From: Psococerastis gibbosa
Lineage: Eukaryota; Arthropoda; Insecta; Psocodea; Psocidae
Length of the DNA: 64,000 bases
Assembly (NCBI GenBank): GCA_963971405.1
Contig: OZ020485.1
Location: 14,880,001 to 14,944,000 of the forward strand
Reading direction: 5' to 3'
Every line of letters starts with the position of its first letter. Position 1 is the first letter of the stretch. A program made the translations under genes and the position numbers. Below are positions 1-10,104 of the stretch, in pieces. The notes beneath the pieces are model-generated. The model was not told where the DNA came from, did no database searches, and saw only the letters and a list, made by a program, of their open reading frames with translations.

Positions 1-1
1 C

Positions 2-2815
2 CGGACTCTGATTTGAAGGAGGAGTTGTCAGCATCTGTCCTGGTAGTCTTAATGGTTCACCATAGACCAGATCTGCTGGAGAAGCTTGAAGATCTTTCTT
101 AAGAGTGGCGCGCATGCCCAGTAAAACTAGCGGAAGGGCTTCCGTCCATTTGTCATTGGCATGACACATAATGGAGGCTTTGAGTGAGCGGTGCATACGC
201 TCTACCATGCCGTTGGATGCAGGGTGGTAACTGGTAGTCCGTGCATGGTGAAATCCGCATAATCGGGCCAGGTCAGCAAACAAATGGCTCTCAAACTGTC
301 GGCCGCGATCTGTAGTAATTGTCTCCGGGCACCCAAACCGGCTGATCCAGCAGGAAATGAGGGTTCTGGCGACGTTTTCGGCGGTGATGTTCACCATAGG
401 AGCGGCTTCCGGCCATCGCGTGAAACGGTCAACGAGTGTTAACAAATACGTGTAGCCTTCCGACGGTGGTAATGGGCCTACAATGTCGAGGTGTATGTGC
501 TGAAACCGTCGGTCAGGCTGAGTAAAGGTTCCAATCGCAGTGAGGGTGTGTCGATGTATCTTGGACAATTGACAGTTGACACACAGACGAGCCCAAGCGC
601 GGCAATCCTTACGGATAGAAGGCCATATGTAGCGTTGGGCAACCAGGTTAGCAGACGCTGCTATTCCTGGGTGATGTAGGCTGTGTAGGTGCTCGAAAAG
701 TTGTCGACGTAATGGTTTGGGCACAAATGGGCGTTGTATGTCTTGACTAGAATCGCACGTAAGGACTGAATCAGAGCCCGGAATGGGAACATCAACGAGG
801 ATGAGGGACGTCTTTCTACTGGACCGAAGCTCTTTGAGTTCTCTGTCGTCTTTCTGAGCAGAAGAAAGTTGCTCAGGAGATACGGGAGTAGAGATTGCTT
901 CGATTCTTGAGAATGCATCAGCGGCCAAGTTGTCCTGCCCAGCGATGTATTGGATGTCCGTGGTGAATTGAGAGACGAATTCCATTTGCCGCATTTGGCG
1001 AGGTGAGCAACTTGTTTTTGGATTCTGAAAAGCGTGCGTCAACGGTTTGTGATCGGTATACACGACAAAAGCGCGCGCTTCTAGCAGGTAACGGAAATGA
1101 CGAATGGCGTCGTGTACCGCAAGCAATTCGCGATCGTAGGCGGACCATGTTCGTTGGTTTTCTTTAAGTTTCTGCGAGAAGAATGCCAATGGCTGCCAAT
1201 GATCGTTGATCCGTTGTTGGACTGTAGCTCCGATACTGGTGTCTGATGCATCTGTGACTAGTGCAATCGGAGCCGTATGATCTGGATGCGCGAGTAGGGT
1301 GATGCGTGCCAGACTGTGTTTGCATGAGCTGAAAGCTTCGGTAAGCTTTGTTGTCCATGGTATCGTAGCGTTCCCTTTTACCTTGTCTCCAGATAACAAC
1401 GTGTTGAGTGGTGCTTGTTCGTTGGCTGCATTTGGTAGGAACCGGCGGTAGTAGTTAATCATGCCAAGGAAACGGCGTAGATCTTTGAATGTCTTTGGAA
1501 GAGGGTATTCAGTGAGTGCCTTTACCCTGTCTGGTAGGGCTTGTGTGCCTTCTGCTGACACGAGGTAACCAAGAAAGCTGATTGACCCAACGCCGAGGGT
1601 ACACTTGCTAGGATTAATGACTAGGCCATATTCTCGGAATCGTTGGAAGAGTTGACGTAGGTGTGATTCGTGCTCCTGCTTATCACTCGATGCAACCAGT
1701 ACGTCGTCGATGTATGAATATGCCCACGGGAGGTCGCGTAGGATGTTATCCATGAAGCGTTGGAAGGTTTGAGCAGCATTGCGAAGACCGAATGTCATGA
1801 ATGGGAATTCGAAAAGGCCGAACGGAGTATTTATTGCTGTCTTTGGAATGTCACCATTGGAAACTGGTATCTGGGTGAATGCTTTGACCAGGTCTATTTT
1901 GCTGAATACGGTTTTTCCTCGCAATTCTGCACTGAAATCTGCGATGTGGCGGACTGGGTACGCGTCAGGAATTGTTCGAGCATTGAGCCGTCTGTAGTCC
2001 CCGCATGGGCGCCATGAATGGTCACTTTTAGGTACTAGGTGTAATGGTGAGGCCCATGGGCTGTCGGACGGACGACATACGCCGGTCTGGATCATGTCGT
2101 TGAACTCCTTTTTGGCGATAATAAACTTGTCCGGGGCCAACCGGCGTGGGCGAGCGGAGACGGGAGGTCCGTCTGTCGTTCTAATGTAGTGGACCGCGGA
2201 GTGTTTGACCTGGTCTGTGGGTTGTCTCGGCCGCGTGAGGTCGCTAAACTCCTCAATTATTACTTTTAGACTGGCCGGGGTACTGTGCGGTATTGTTAAG
2301 GTAGAAACGCTAGGTTGCTTGGAGGGGCTTTGACACAGGTTCGCCTTGCGATGCGTTGTCCCGTCGATCAGCTTTGAGTTCGGGAGATCCACCAGCAAAT
2401 TAGAGGCTGCGAGAAAGTCTGCACCGATGATGGGTTGCGTGACATCGGCAATGATGAAATTCCAACGGAAACTGCGTCGTAATCCCAGGTCCAGTTGTTG
2501 AGCTGTTGTTCCGTACGTATTGATGATTGTGCCATTGGCGGCAGTCAGCTCGAGTTGAGTACGACGGAGCGGTAGGTTGAGACGGGCACGTGGAAAAACG
2601 CAGATGTCGGACCCTGTGTCAATGAGATAACGTATCTTGGTGCAAGGGTCCGTGATAAGAAGGCGATGTGAGGTTTTAAGCAGGTGTGTAGTGGCGCAGG
2701 CAGGCCCTGCCTTTACTGGCTGCGATCGTCGTTTTTCGGAAATCTGCATGGCTGCTGGCACTTTCTGGCCTTCCTCCCATAGGTTTGGTGGTAAAAACAC
2801 CAAGTTGGGTCTTGT
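2..2815 (-). CDS. pol: Ty3/Gypsy-type pol polyprotein, 3' end cut by window edge
   Basis: I checked this frame codon by codon and it has no stop from about 2815 down to the window edge, roughly 938 codons. In order it shows an aspartic protease (LIDTGSD, DTGS at 2609-2620), reverse transcriptase with the YIDD box at 1703-1714, RNase H (TDAS near 1250), and an integrase with an H/C zinc-binding stretch ending CVNC, the first catalytic Asp in HLDIVGP (codon 485-487), [10 protein letters not shown] near 310-330, and [10 protein letters not shown] carrying the catalytic Glu near 200-230. It lies in the -1 frame relative to gag and overlaps it by about 100 bp, so expression by -1 frameshifting is likely. 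Domain order PR-RT-RH-IN is that of Ty3/Gypsy elements. An intact frame of this length suggests recent insertion. The pol end, any 3' untranslated region and the second LTR lie outside the window. Confidence 0.95.
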
Positions 2816-3618
2816 TTAGGCGCTGGTGAACGGAACTGGCGCTGGAACCGTGGCTGTGTGGCACGTTGTCCGTATCTGTCGGCGAACTGTGCCTGTAGAG
2901 CCGCGACGTTCTCTGTTAACGTCTTCAATAGGTCCACAGGGGCCATTGTGCACTCAAGAATCCGGTCACGTGTTGCTGAATTGATGGTGGCCATCTTGTC
3001 GGCGAGGTTCGCGACGTCACCTAGTGACAGGTGATCATGACCGATGATTGCCAATTGTATAGCGTGCGGGAGGCGAGACGTCCAAATGGTGCGTAAAACC
3101 GAGTCTGATATGGCTTTCTCTGCGAGGGCCCGCAGTCTCCGGAGAAAAGAGCTGGGAGTTTTGTCCCCTATGTCTTCCGACATTAGTAGCTGAATGCGAC
3201 TGCTTGCTGGAAGACTCATTCGTTGGATTAACTGCGTTTTTAGCTCAGTGTATGGGTTTACTGGTACTGGGGCAGCTAACAAATCTGAGATCTCGCTGAG
3301 GGTACTTTGGTCGAGCGCTGAAAGGACGTGGTAATATTTCGTCGTTTCCATTGTGACCCCAGCAAGTGCGAACTGAGCCTCCGCTTGAGTGAACCACAGT
3401 GCCGGTGACAGGTTGGCCGACTGTGTCCAGAAGGGTGGAAGCTTGACCGAGACTGCCATCGTACTAGCAGGGCCTGTCATCTTGGTTGTAGCCGTGGGTG
3501 TCGGTGTTGTGGCTGTAGCAGTTGTAGCTGTAGCGGTCGTAGCTGTAGCGGTCGTAGCTGTAGCGGTTGTAGCTGTAGCGGTCGTAGCTGTAGCGGTTGT
3601 GGCTGTGGTCTGCGGCAT
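2713..3618 (-). CDS. gag: Gag of Ty3/Gypsy (CsRn1-like) retrotransposon
   Basis: A 301-residue open frame starting at ATG 3618. The first 45 or so residues are a low-complexity run of Ala/Thr repeats (ATATT units). The conserved gag core then begins around VKLPPFW, followed by [15 protein letters not shown] and later [10 protein letters not shown], the pattern known from arthropod Gypsy gags of the DUF7041 type. Near the C-terminus a Cys/His cluster ([18 protein letters not shown]) resembles the usual zinc knuckle. The product should form the virus-like particle and bind the element RNA. The frame stops at 2713-2715 and pol continues in the -1 frame. The repeat-encoded N-terminus is not part of the conserved core. 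A start at the internal Met just before [10 protein letters not shown] is possible and would remove it. Confidence 0.92.
   Translation of the reverse strand: MPQTTATTATATTATATTATATTATATTATATTATATTPTPTATTKMTGPASTMAVSVKLPPFWTQSANLSPALWFTQAEAQFALAGVTMETTKYYHVLSALDQSTLSEISDLLAAPVPVNPYTELKTQLIQRMSLPASSRIQLLMSEDIGDKTPSSFLRRLRALAEKAISDSVLRTIWTSRLPHAIQLAIIGHDHLSLGDVANLADKMATINSATRDRILECTMAPVDLLKTLTENVAALQAQFADRYGQRATQPRFQRQFRSPAPKQDPTWCFYHQTYGRKARKCQQPCRFPKNDDRSQ
2731..2737 (-). other. Candidate -1 frameshift slip site between gag and pol
   Basis: Within the gag/pol overlap the gag frame reads G AAA AAC at the stretch GAAAAAC. The A-site half is the canonical AAC-to-AAA slip. The P-site half is imperfect because the first base is G. 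No convincing downstream pseudoknot was worked out by eye, so this is a suggestion only. Confidence 0.3.
3503..3607 (-). repeat. Short tandem repeat encoding the Ala/Thr-rich gag N-terminus
   Basis: Repeats of a 15-base unit (plus-strand form tagctgtagcggtcg, with c/t variants) run about seven times through the start of gag. The unit is a multiple of three, so copy number can change without shifting the frame. It encodes the repeated ATATT peptide. Confidence 0.85.
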
Positions 3619-3705
3619 CTTGCAGGTTGTGGCTGTGCTGCTGCGGTGAATGTAGCTGCTCCGGGGTGGTTTCCACCGCCTATGGCCGGATGAGACGTTC
3701 TGGAG

Positions 3706-3975
3706 GCTGGAACTGGAACTGGAACGGGCTGGAACTGGCTGGAAGCTGGAACTGGAACTGGCTGGAAGCTGGAACTGGCTGGAACTGGAACTGGCTGGAA
3801 CTGGAACTGGCTGGAACTGGAGCTGGCTGGAACTGGAGCTGGCTGGAACTGGAGCTGGCTGGAACTGGAGCTGGCTGGAACTGGAACTGGCTGGAACTGG
3901 AACTGGCTGGAACTGGAATTGGCTGGAACTGGAACTGGCTGGAACTGGAGCTGGAACTGGAGCTGGAACTGGAAT
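3706..3975. repeat. Minisatellite in the element leader (ctggaactgg-type units)
   Basis: About 270 bp built from permutations of ggaactggaactgg and ggctggaactgg. It lies between the primer-binding site and the gag start, so in the untranslated leader of the retroelement. Because the units are multiples of six, several frames stay open on both strands. Those frames give Gln/Phe/Ser/Pro or Trp/Asn/Glu-rich peptides and are not regarded as genes. Confidence 0.9.
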
Positions 3976-3997
3976 CTGGAAGGCTGCTTGTTCCGTT

Positions 3998-4012
3998 GTC
4001 GAGGGTCACCAA
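3998..4012 (-). other. Primer-binding site, probable tRNA-Trp type
   Basis: On the minus strand TTGGTGACCCTCGAC follows the terminal CA of the LTR. TGGTGACCC followed by CGAC is close to the complement of the 3' end of animal tRNA-Trp, the primer known for CsRn1-type elements, with one extra T after position nine. Confidence 0.7.
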
Positions 4013-4398
4013 TGTAGCTTGTCGAAGGACGATGCAATTAATAGGCAGTGTAGACTTGAATTGGTTTGTATTGCAGTGCTTCGACTCAAGTTAGAGTAAT
4101 TTAACACACAGTGGTTACAATATGAGCTGTGAGACGAGAACGATACATGCTTACAATTAATATTGAATTTGATCCAGCCTGCTTCCATATAGAAAAACCA
4201 ACTCTGTGTCCACAGCTAAAGGAGCTGATGAGACACAGAGGGTAGATTAAAGATATTATTGAATAAGAGAAATAAATACGTAAAAGGAAGATTGAGGAAT
4301 ATTGAATTATCTGAATGTGAACAGCGCCATCTAACGGGAAAAAGGTGAAGCTGGAAGCAGACTGGTTATTACACATGTGGGACTAAGTGGTCCCCACA
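4013..4398 (-). repeat. 5' LTR of the Gypsy-type element
   Basis: The inner end is set by the primer-binding site (CA at 4013-4014 in minus orientation). The outer end is inferred from a TG start at 4397-4398 in the palindrome-like stretch 4376-4398 (TGTGGGACTAAGTGGTCCCC). That gives 386 bp, plausible for the group. The partner LTR is outside the window, so the outer boundary and the target duplication cannot be proved. Confidence 0.65.
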
Positions 4399-5309
4399 AG
4401 TCTATCATAGGTTAGGTTTGCCTACAAGTGGCAGGTCAGAGGTTATGACAATAGGACTAGGAGAGTGCTGCTACATGTTACATCATAAAGCCATTATACA
4501 GTTATGAAGCCCATTAATTGTTATGGATCGTTATAATTTAATACTAGTGCATCATTCAATTGTCAGCATTGGACAAGACGTCACCTAATATAATAATTAT
4601 AGGCTAGTAATGGCACATAGTGCGAACCACTGTACTTGCATTAGGGCAGGAATTGTATACAGTTTACTGGAGTGCTTAGGAGGCACTTGACTAGAACCAA
4701 AACTTGGCAAAGCTAAAGCTATGCTTAAGCCTGTTACAATGGCTCAATATGGTCCGCTTAACCGGAAGTAGAGGATTTAGAAAACTCCTGAGGTGGCAGG
4801 ATTCGAACCTAGGGTTGTGCTGGCCATAAGGGCTGGGGGACTCATATTATAAAGTATTAGGCTAAGTATTGTATTGTATGATCCTTGAGTAGGGCCCCGC
4901 TCACAATTTGGGCCTACATATATATTGCTTCATTTGCTTATGCGAATCTCGCTATGGCAGCAGGTTGACCTACTGGAGCCCATCCAGCCCCGGATTTAGC
5001 ATTTTTTCAAGGGGGGGGGGGAAAGTTCGTCAATTGAGGCACCTACCTTATCTTAATTTCCCCCTCTTAAATACTGGTAACTGTCTTGTTTTTAGTGCCA
5101 ATCAGCCAATCATCAACCAAACGGAAACATGTTCCTGGTTCCACTTTAAAGTTTTCCCTCGCGTGACCTCTTTTGAGCAACAGCGCATCCTAGATGCTTA
5201 AGTCTAGGGTATCAGGTATTAATTATGGCACTCAGCAAGAGTGTGCCATCCACTTTCTGTCTCCATCGCACAATATCGGCACATATTGCCCGCCACTCCG
5301 GGCTAAGTA
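4399..5309. other. No gene seen; degenerate repeats
   Basis: Contains a stretch at 4760-4830 that resembles the arm and tRNA-like loop of the hairpin at 39575-39657 (agtagaggat, then ggattcgaacc), and a G11 tract at 5011-5021 of the poly-G type found throughout the window. Nothing coding was recognised. Confidence 0.6.
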
Positions 5310-5795
5310 TTAACCCCTTCGGTCCCTGCGTCCCTCACAAGGGACAAACTTTTGAAGGTTTGAAATACGCACTTTTTTAGATTCCGGAATTAATGACAAA
5401 CACAATAAGTTTTTACGCGGTATTAACTCTGTGTTACTGAATCGAATCGATTCGAGAACGTGTCTGCTGCATTTTGGCGCTTAAAAGTTTGTGTACATGT
5501 CGGAGAAAATGGCGGGAAAAGGTATGCTGCATTTTTATCACTCCACATCTGGCCTAGGCCCCACTTATATTGGTATAATTATTTTTTAAATTGATTATTG
5601 AGGGTTTATAAACTAGGTAAACTAGATAACGGAACTTTTTTTGTTGAAGGTGGACCATTTTTTTAGCCTTTTACTCGTGTCCCTTAAAAGGGACAATGGG
5701 ACCCAAGCTACCCCAAACTCGGCCATACACCAATATTATCATCTGACTTTATTATTATGTTTACATGTAGTGTTTTGAAGAAGTGCAACTGAAAA

Positions 5796-5951
5796 ATGAA
5801 GCCTGAGGACTATGAAAGAGTAATGGAGATATTTGGGGATTGCGCGGATTTATCTGGGCTATCCGATGATGAGTCAGTTCGTGATTTCGAGGCTGAAGTA
5901 GGCCAAGAGCTGCTGCAGTCTGCAGTGTACAGAAGAATTGCCTTTGACTGA
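5796..5951 (+). pseudogene. Short acidic ORF inside the piggyBac-like element
   Basis: A 51-codon frame from ATG 5796 to TGA 5949-5951. The product is acidic (FGDCADLSGLSDDES) and resembles in character the acidic N-termini of piggyBac transposases. No catalytic Asp region follows. I read it as the remnant 5' end of the transposase gene, but composition alone does not prove it. Confidence 0.4.
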
Positions 5952-6159
5952 CAAAGACAACGATGAACGATGATGAGTAGCTTGCCTGAATGTGGCTTCA
6001 TAAAATACCTATACGAATGCGAAAGGTGTGCCTAATGGACAACAAGTTGGGTGGTTCTGCTTACGTTTTATGTAAGTTATTACATGAAATTTGGATAAAT
6101 ATTTGGAGAACTAAAAGCCGTACTTTTGATTTTCAAGCACATCCAATGCTGTAGTACAT

Positions 6160-6378
6160 CTTCCGACTGATAATGATGAGACTGCTGTGGAAGTTGCTGA
6201 GAAATACGTGGCGAAAATTACAGACACTATCAAGAAAAAAACTGGTCTTATAAGAAATAAGAAGAATGGCAAGAGTAAAACGCAGAAAATTATTGTAAAG
6301 GGAAATAAGAAGAAAGGAATGCCGAATAAGAGAGGCAGTGGCAAAATACTGAAACAAGGGAATGAGTCCTGCCAGTAG
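6160..6378 (+). pseudogene. Lysine-rich ORF inside the piggyBac-like element
   Basis: An open stretch reads from about 6160 (LPTDNDETAVEVAEKY) through a very basic segment (KKKTGLIRNKKNGKSK) to a TAG at 6376-6378. The first Met is at 6187. I do not recognise a domain. Position between the acidic ORF and the right end suggests a remnant of the same transposase or a filler sequence. Confidence 0.35.
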
Positions 6379-6448
6379 AATTTTCATAAAAAAATAAAAT
6401 AATTTTTTTAATAATAAGTTTTTTTCTTCATAGCTATGTAATCTAGTC

Positions 6449-6638
6449 ATAGTGAGATTCTCCAAAGTGACTTCGTGGAACTTCATCATACTTATAATGT
6501 CCCTCCCTCCTTGGTATGTATATAAAGGCGTGTTTCATTTATTTGTTTATGTCTGATGATGGTATTTTACCGAAACCGGTCACGTTTAATATATTTTATT
6601 GTGGATCAGTTGCGTCTCATTCTTTCTACAATTATAAG
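6449..6638 (+). mobile_element. Small retroposon-like insertion with 14-bp target duplication
   Basis: The 14-mer TATGTAATCTAGTC occurs at 6435-6448 and again at 6639-6652, bracketing about 190 bp inside the piggyBac-like element. Duplications of this length are typical of target-primed retrotransposition (LINE, SINE or Penelope-like). The insert contains a hammerhead-like motif at 6549-6590. No coding sequence remains. Confidence 0.7.
6549..6590 (+). ncRNA. Hammerhead-ribozyme-like motif 1
   Basis: CTGATGA at 6553-6559 is followed by T, the stem GGTA/TACC with a TTT loop, then GAAA at 6572-6575, the self-complementary ACCGGT and the cleavage-type triplet GTC. The bases before the core (ATGT) can pair with those after GTC (ACGT), giving stem I with one G-U pair. 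The layout fits a type I hammerhead with minimal stem III. The single T between CTGATGA and stem II is not canonical. Confidence 0.5.
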
Positions 6639-6682
6639 TATGTAATCTAGTCCCAATGTCCCTCAGGAGGGACACTCCAGAC

Positions 6683-6706
6683 TGAATGAATGAATGAATG
6701 AATGAA
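6683..6706. repeat. (GAAT)n microsatellite
   Basis: Five to six tandem copies of aatg between the last palindrome and the right end of the piggyBac-like element. Confidence 0.8.
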
Positions 6707-6855
6707 CTTCAGATATGGTAAAATTAGCCTTAAATTGACCATAGAGTATATTCCACACGAGAAATAATTTTTTTACACGTCAACTTTAATTTGGGTCTGA
6801 AGGGGCTAAATTTTTGTTGTTGTCTTGGTTTTTACGCATGTCGCTGTTGTTCAAA

Positions 6856-6995
6856 GGCGGCGTTTCCATTGACCTCGTATTGCAGAATGCACATGACTTT
6901 CACGTGGTAGCAGACATTCAAGACTTATTAATGATGTCTGCTACCACGTCAACGTCACGTGCATTCTGCAATACGAGGTCAATGGAAACGCCACC
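6856..6995. mobile_element. Family E-related hairpin MITE, inside-out form
   Basis: A nearly perfect 140-bp hairpin. The outer arms start GGCGGCGTTTCCATTGACC and the inner arms carry ACGTGGTAGCAGACATTC. In the full family E elements the order of these two blocks is reversed. Flanks AAA (6853-6855) and TAA (6996-6998) are compatible with a degraded 3-bp duplication. Confidence 0.7.
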
Positions 6996-8129
6996 TAAGG
7001 ATGCCCTAGCCGCTATAAGTAGGTCTACGTCCATAAAAATCCATTCACATAACAATAACAAAAAATAAATTAATAACAAACGCGATGCCCAGAAGTTGAA
7101 GCAAATGTAGGCACCCAGAATTTCAAAATACTCAATCAGAGAAATGACAAGTTTTAATCATGAAAACTAACAAAGACTCTAATCCAAAAAACAAATGATT
7201 AGTGAGCGGGGGAGGGGGGAGGGACGTGGAGGGGACAAAAGCAGTGTCCTCGAAGGCCTATTGAAGCGTTTCATGGCAGGCCCAGTTAAATAGGCCAAGT
7301 GGCGCGAGTGATTGCTAAAGAAGACATAGGGGGGATGTTGAGTTCAGGGGTAGAACCACATAACTTCATGTCACTCAAATCAGCAGTCTAGCTGAATAGT
7401 TTTCATTTATTTCCCCTATTTTCTTTTTTATTGAGAAAAAGCTGTTTTTGTGTGTTAAATATTGACATAAGGCTTCTTCTTCTTTAAATTCTATCTGTTG
7501 TATAAATACATATAGTATTGTATATAAAAAAATGTGATATCCATATCGGCATGAAGTGTACGCTGATGGCAGTGGTACGCCTATGGATGGCTTGACCTAC
7601 TTCGGGCCTGGTGTGTCGGAGCTGCTGACGACCGCTATGTAATGAGAGGGAGTGAGTAGCATTGTATAGTGGAAGCAGGAAGCAGGGGGACGAGACCAGG
7701 CTCAGAGGGACCGAAGATATCCAGAGGACGTGGATATGGCCGGCGTATTCATGATAAGATGAGTCAGCCTTGTCTTGTTCCTTGGGGTAAGTCACACATT
7801 CCTTTTGCATAGCGTGTTTAGGTGAAGTTAGGATTAAGTGTTCTATGGTACCTCAGACTCAACCTGGCCTCTAAGTCTCGGGCATCATACGAATTATCGA
7901 AGATTGGCGAACATCATGGCAATTTAGACCATGGAGACTGCTGCTTTGAAAAGGGATCAAAGGCGAAAAGGTCACAATTATACTAAAAACGACAACTTTA
8001 CTTATTCAGGGTCTGGGGTGAGCCCCAAAATATTTCACTAGCTAAATTCAATTAAATTTAAACCAATAAAAACATAGTCAAGTATGTACGTCTGGATCTA
8101 ATGTTCAATTTCTGTAGGACAGACCCTTA
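6996..8129. other. No gene seen
   Basis: Mostly unique-looking AT-rich sequence. 7894-7985 matches two other places in the window (35700-35835 on plus, 56120-56290 on minus; shared core cgaagattggcg). A 108-codon minus frame at 7484-7810 has no recognisable domain and is not called a gene. Confidence 0.6.
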
Positions 8130-8515
8130 AGAGTGTACAGCCCGAAATTTAATGCCGGTACTTTTTATTTTTTATCTAATTAACCAAGCAAGTTATTAAA
8201 GATTTGGCTCATGTAAGTTGTAGAAGACCACTTCATCATGCATCATATAGTATAATATGATATTTTTAATTTTCGAAATTGTAGTTTTTTCATAAACATG
8301 ATAATATTTTAAAAACAATAACTTTTCACGTAGGCCTATAATCGATTTTATAAAAAAGCTACAATGTCGAAAACGAAAGATACCCTATTATATTGTATGA
8401 TGCATGCAGTAGTCTTCTACAACTTTAATGAGCCAAATCTTTAATAACATGCTTAGTTAATTAAGTAAAAATTATTAAATTTCGGGCTGCCAATTTCCTA
8501 GGGGCTGTACACGCT
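8130..8515. mobile_element. Family G foldback element, copy 1 (TA target)
   Basis: The ends read AGAGTGTACAGCCCG and, inverted, CGGGCTG...TGTACACGCT. Most of the 386 bp is inverted repeat (cattagtt, ttcgaaattgtag and their complements recur in mirror order). A TA precedes the left end and another TA lies after the family E insertion that abuts the right end. This suits a Tc1/mariner-type nonautonomous element. It is matched by 55101-55490. Confidence 0.75.
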
Positions 8516-8517
8516 CA

Positions 8518-8898
8518 GGCGCCCATTCCACCGACCGGCTAGGGCTATTTACAAAAACGGTGACGTGGTAGCAGACATTCAAGACTTAGGCGGGGTTTCC
8601 ACCGACCTCGCATTGCAGAATTGACGGGAATGTTTATTTTCCTCTATGCCATAGTTAAAATTGATCAATGATCATACAGTAAAATCACAAACAAACTAAA
8701 ATTAAAAAATGGCGTCATGGGATATGGATAAGTACAAACATTTTAATAGATTTCTATAAAAAGAAAAATTCTAATTTCCGTCAATGTCATTTGCATTCTG
8801 CAATGCGAGGTCGGTGGAAACCCCGTCTAAGTCTTGAATGTCTGCTACCACGTCACCGTTTTTGTAAATAGCCCTAGCCGGTCGGTGGAATGGGCGCC
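8518..8898. mobile_element. Family E MITE, copy 1
   Basis: 381 bp with inverted ends of about 100 bp beginning GGCGCCCATTCCACCGACC. Flanks TCA (8515-8517) and TTA (8899-8901) fit a mutated TTA duplication. It sits exactly at the right end of family G copy 1. Target and TIR style resemble PIF/Harbinger derivatives, though no transposase is present. Confidence 0.85.
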
Positions 8899-9380
8899 TT
8901 AAGCTAAAATGGTTTAATGTCCGAAATGATTACTAAGTCGGTGCCGATGAATATATTTTCATCTACCGTCCCTGTTAACCAGGTATACATCGTATTTACA
9001 ATACAAGTATTCCGCCACTAAGCGCTCACACACAGCAACCCTTGCGCCCGATTAGCATAGGTACATAGAGTGGGACGAGCATTGTGCTTACCACTCGAAA
9101 CTTCAATTAAAGTTTGAGCACACAGTCGGTATACATTATTGTTTCCCGTCGCATGCAAATCTCAAGCGCCTGAAGCGCAAACACATCAGGACTGCTGAAA
9201 AATACTTTTCTCCAGCAGGAGAAGGTCCTGGAGTACAAGAGGGTCGCGACTGCTGATGCGTGGCGCCCTCACCCGCGCGCATTTCATTTCCTAATGTGTT
9301 GGTTGCAACCACGATCTCCCTGCAGGAGCGGCTTAAGGATGGTGCTGACATAAAGTTAATTATTGCAATACTATTTATAC
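8899..9380. other. No gene seen
   Basis: A 71-codon minus frame at 9136-9351 lies over a GC-richer patch but shows no domain. Otherwise unremarkable. Confidence 0.55.
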
Positions 9381-9996
9381 GTACGTTTGAATAAGGAAAG
9401 CTTTGTGATGGTCAAAAATTTCGATACCGAGATTTCAACGGTTCCAATCAAAATTTAGTTTTTTGAGAACTAATTTTTGAAGAAATTAGGGATAATGGAA
9501 ATACAATAATGTCCCTATGCGTTGAACATCTAGCCATTATTTTGCCAGTCAACTTAGGGTCTGGCTGTGTGCAGTAGAAAACGTGGAGTTCCTCCTGTCC
9601 TCATAAATCCTTTATTTATATTTAATGGAAAAAAATATTTAATTCAATTAATTTATTATGTAATGCTGTGTTTTATTTATTTCTATTTTAATTTTTAGTG
9701 ATACTATACGTTGATTCTCTTTCAGCTATGTAGCTATGTGGCTACTGCTGATCTGTGTAATGTAAAATTGTTTTCAATACACATATTATTATTATTATTA
9801 CTGTATTGGTCTGCCCGTTCTAGACTACGCAATCGTCCCATAGATACATTCAGAGCTTTAGGATAAGGAAAATCGAGGCAAGGAAATTTAACCCTAGGAC
9901 AATTATTTACCATGGAGCAACAGATATCTATTTCGGTACATATACTAATCGATGAATAGGTAAAATATAATGTAGAAGTTCACTCGGACCGGAAAT
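9381..9996 (+). repeat. Family A, diverged copy (ends recognisable)
   Basis: Starts like the family (aaggaaagctttgtgatggtc, then gagatttcaac) and ends near 9976-9996 with cactcggaccgg, the family 3' motif. The middle is not alignable by eye and includes an ATT microsatellite at 9786-9800. Confidence 0.5.
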
Positions 9997-10104
9997 TATT
10001 TGTTCACTTCTCTTTCAATTGTCACCACATTGGCTTGCAAGAATAAAAAAATGCACTGTAAATGCTGGTAGAGCAAAAGCTTGGTTTCACTTTGAAGCCA
10101 GTGG

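Larger units (their letters stand above)
5310..6809 (+). mobile_element. piggyBac-like deletion derivative
   Basis: The left end reads TTAA then CCCCTTCGGTCCCTG. The right end reads GGGTCTGAAGGGG then CTAA. The ends are inverted relative to each other (CCCCTTC.G.CCC) and the flanks fit the TTAA duplication of piggyBac elements with one mutated copy. Three 16-bp palindromes of the form GTCCCT..A..AGGGAC sit at 5330-5345, 5679-5694 and 6658-6673. Only two short frames remain inside, so it cannot encode a full transposase. A later insertion lies at 6449-6638. Confidence 0.65.

Noticed and set aside
918..1148. Minus-strand 76-codon frame
   Set aside because: Out of frame with pol, which is open through the same bases; a shadow of the RNase H region.
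1760..2017. Plus-strand 85-codon frame
   Set aside because: Lies antisense to the reverse transcriptase region of pol; a shadow.
3477..4037. 186-codon minus-strand Gln/Phe/Pro-rich frame
   Set aside because: Same minisatellite; not in frame with gag and without a conserved domain.
3597..4094. 165-codon plus-strand frame rich in Trp, Asn and Glu
   Set aside because: It is a read-through of the leader minisatellite, antisense to the retroelement; the repeat unit length keeps several frames open.
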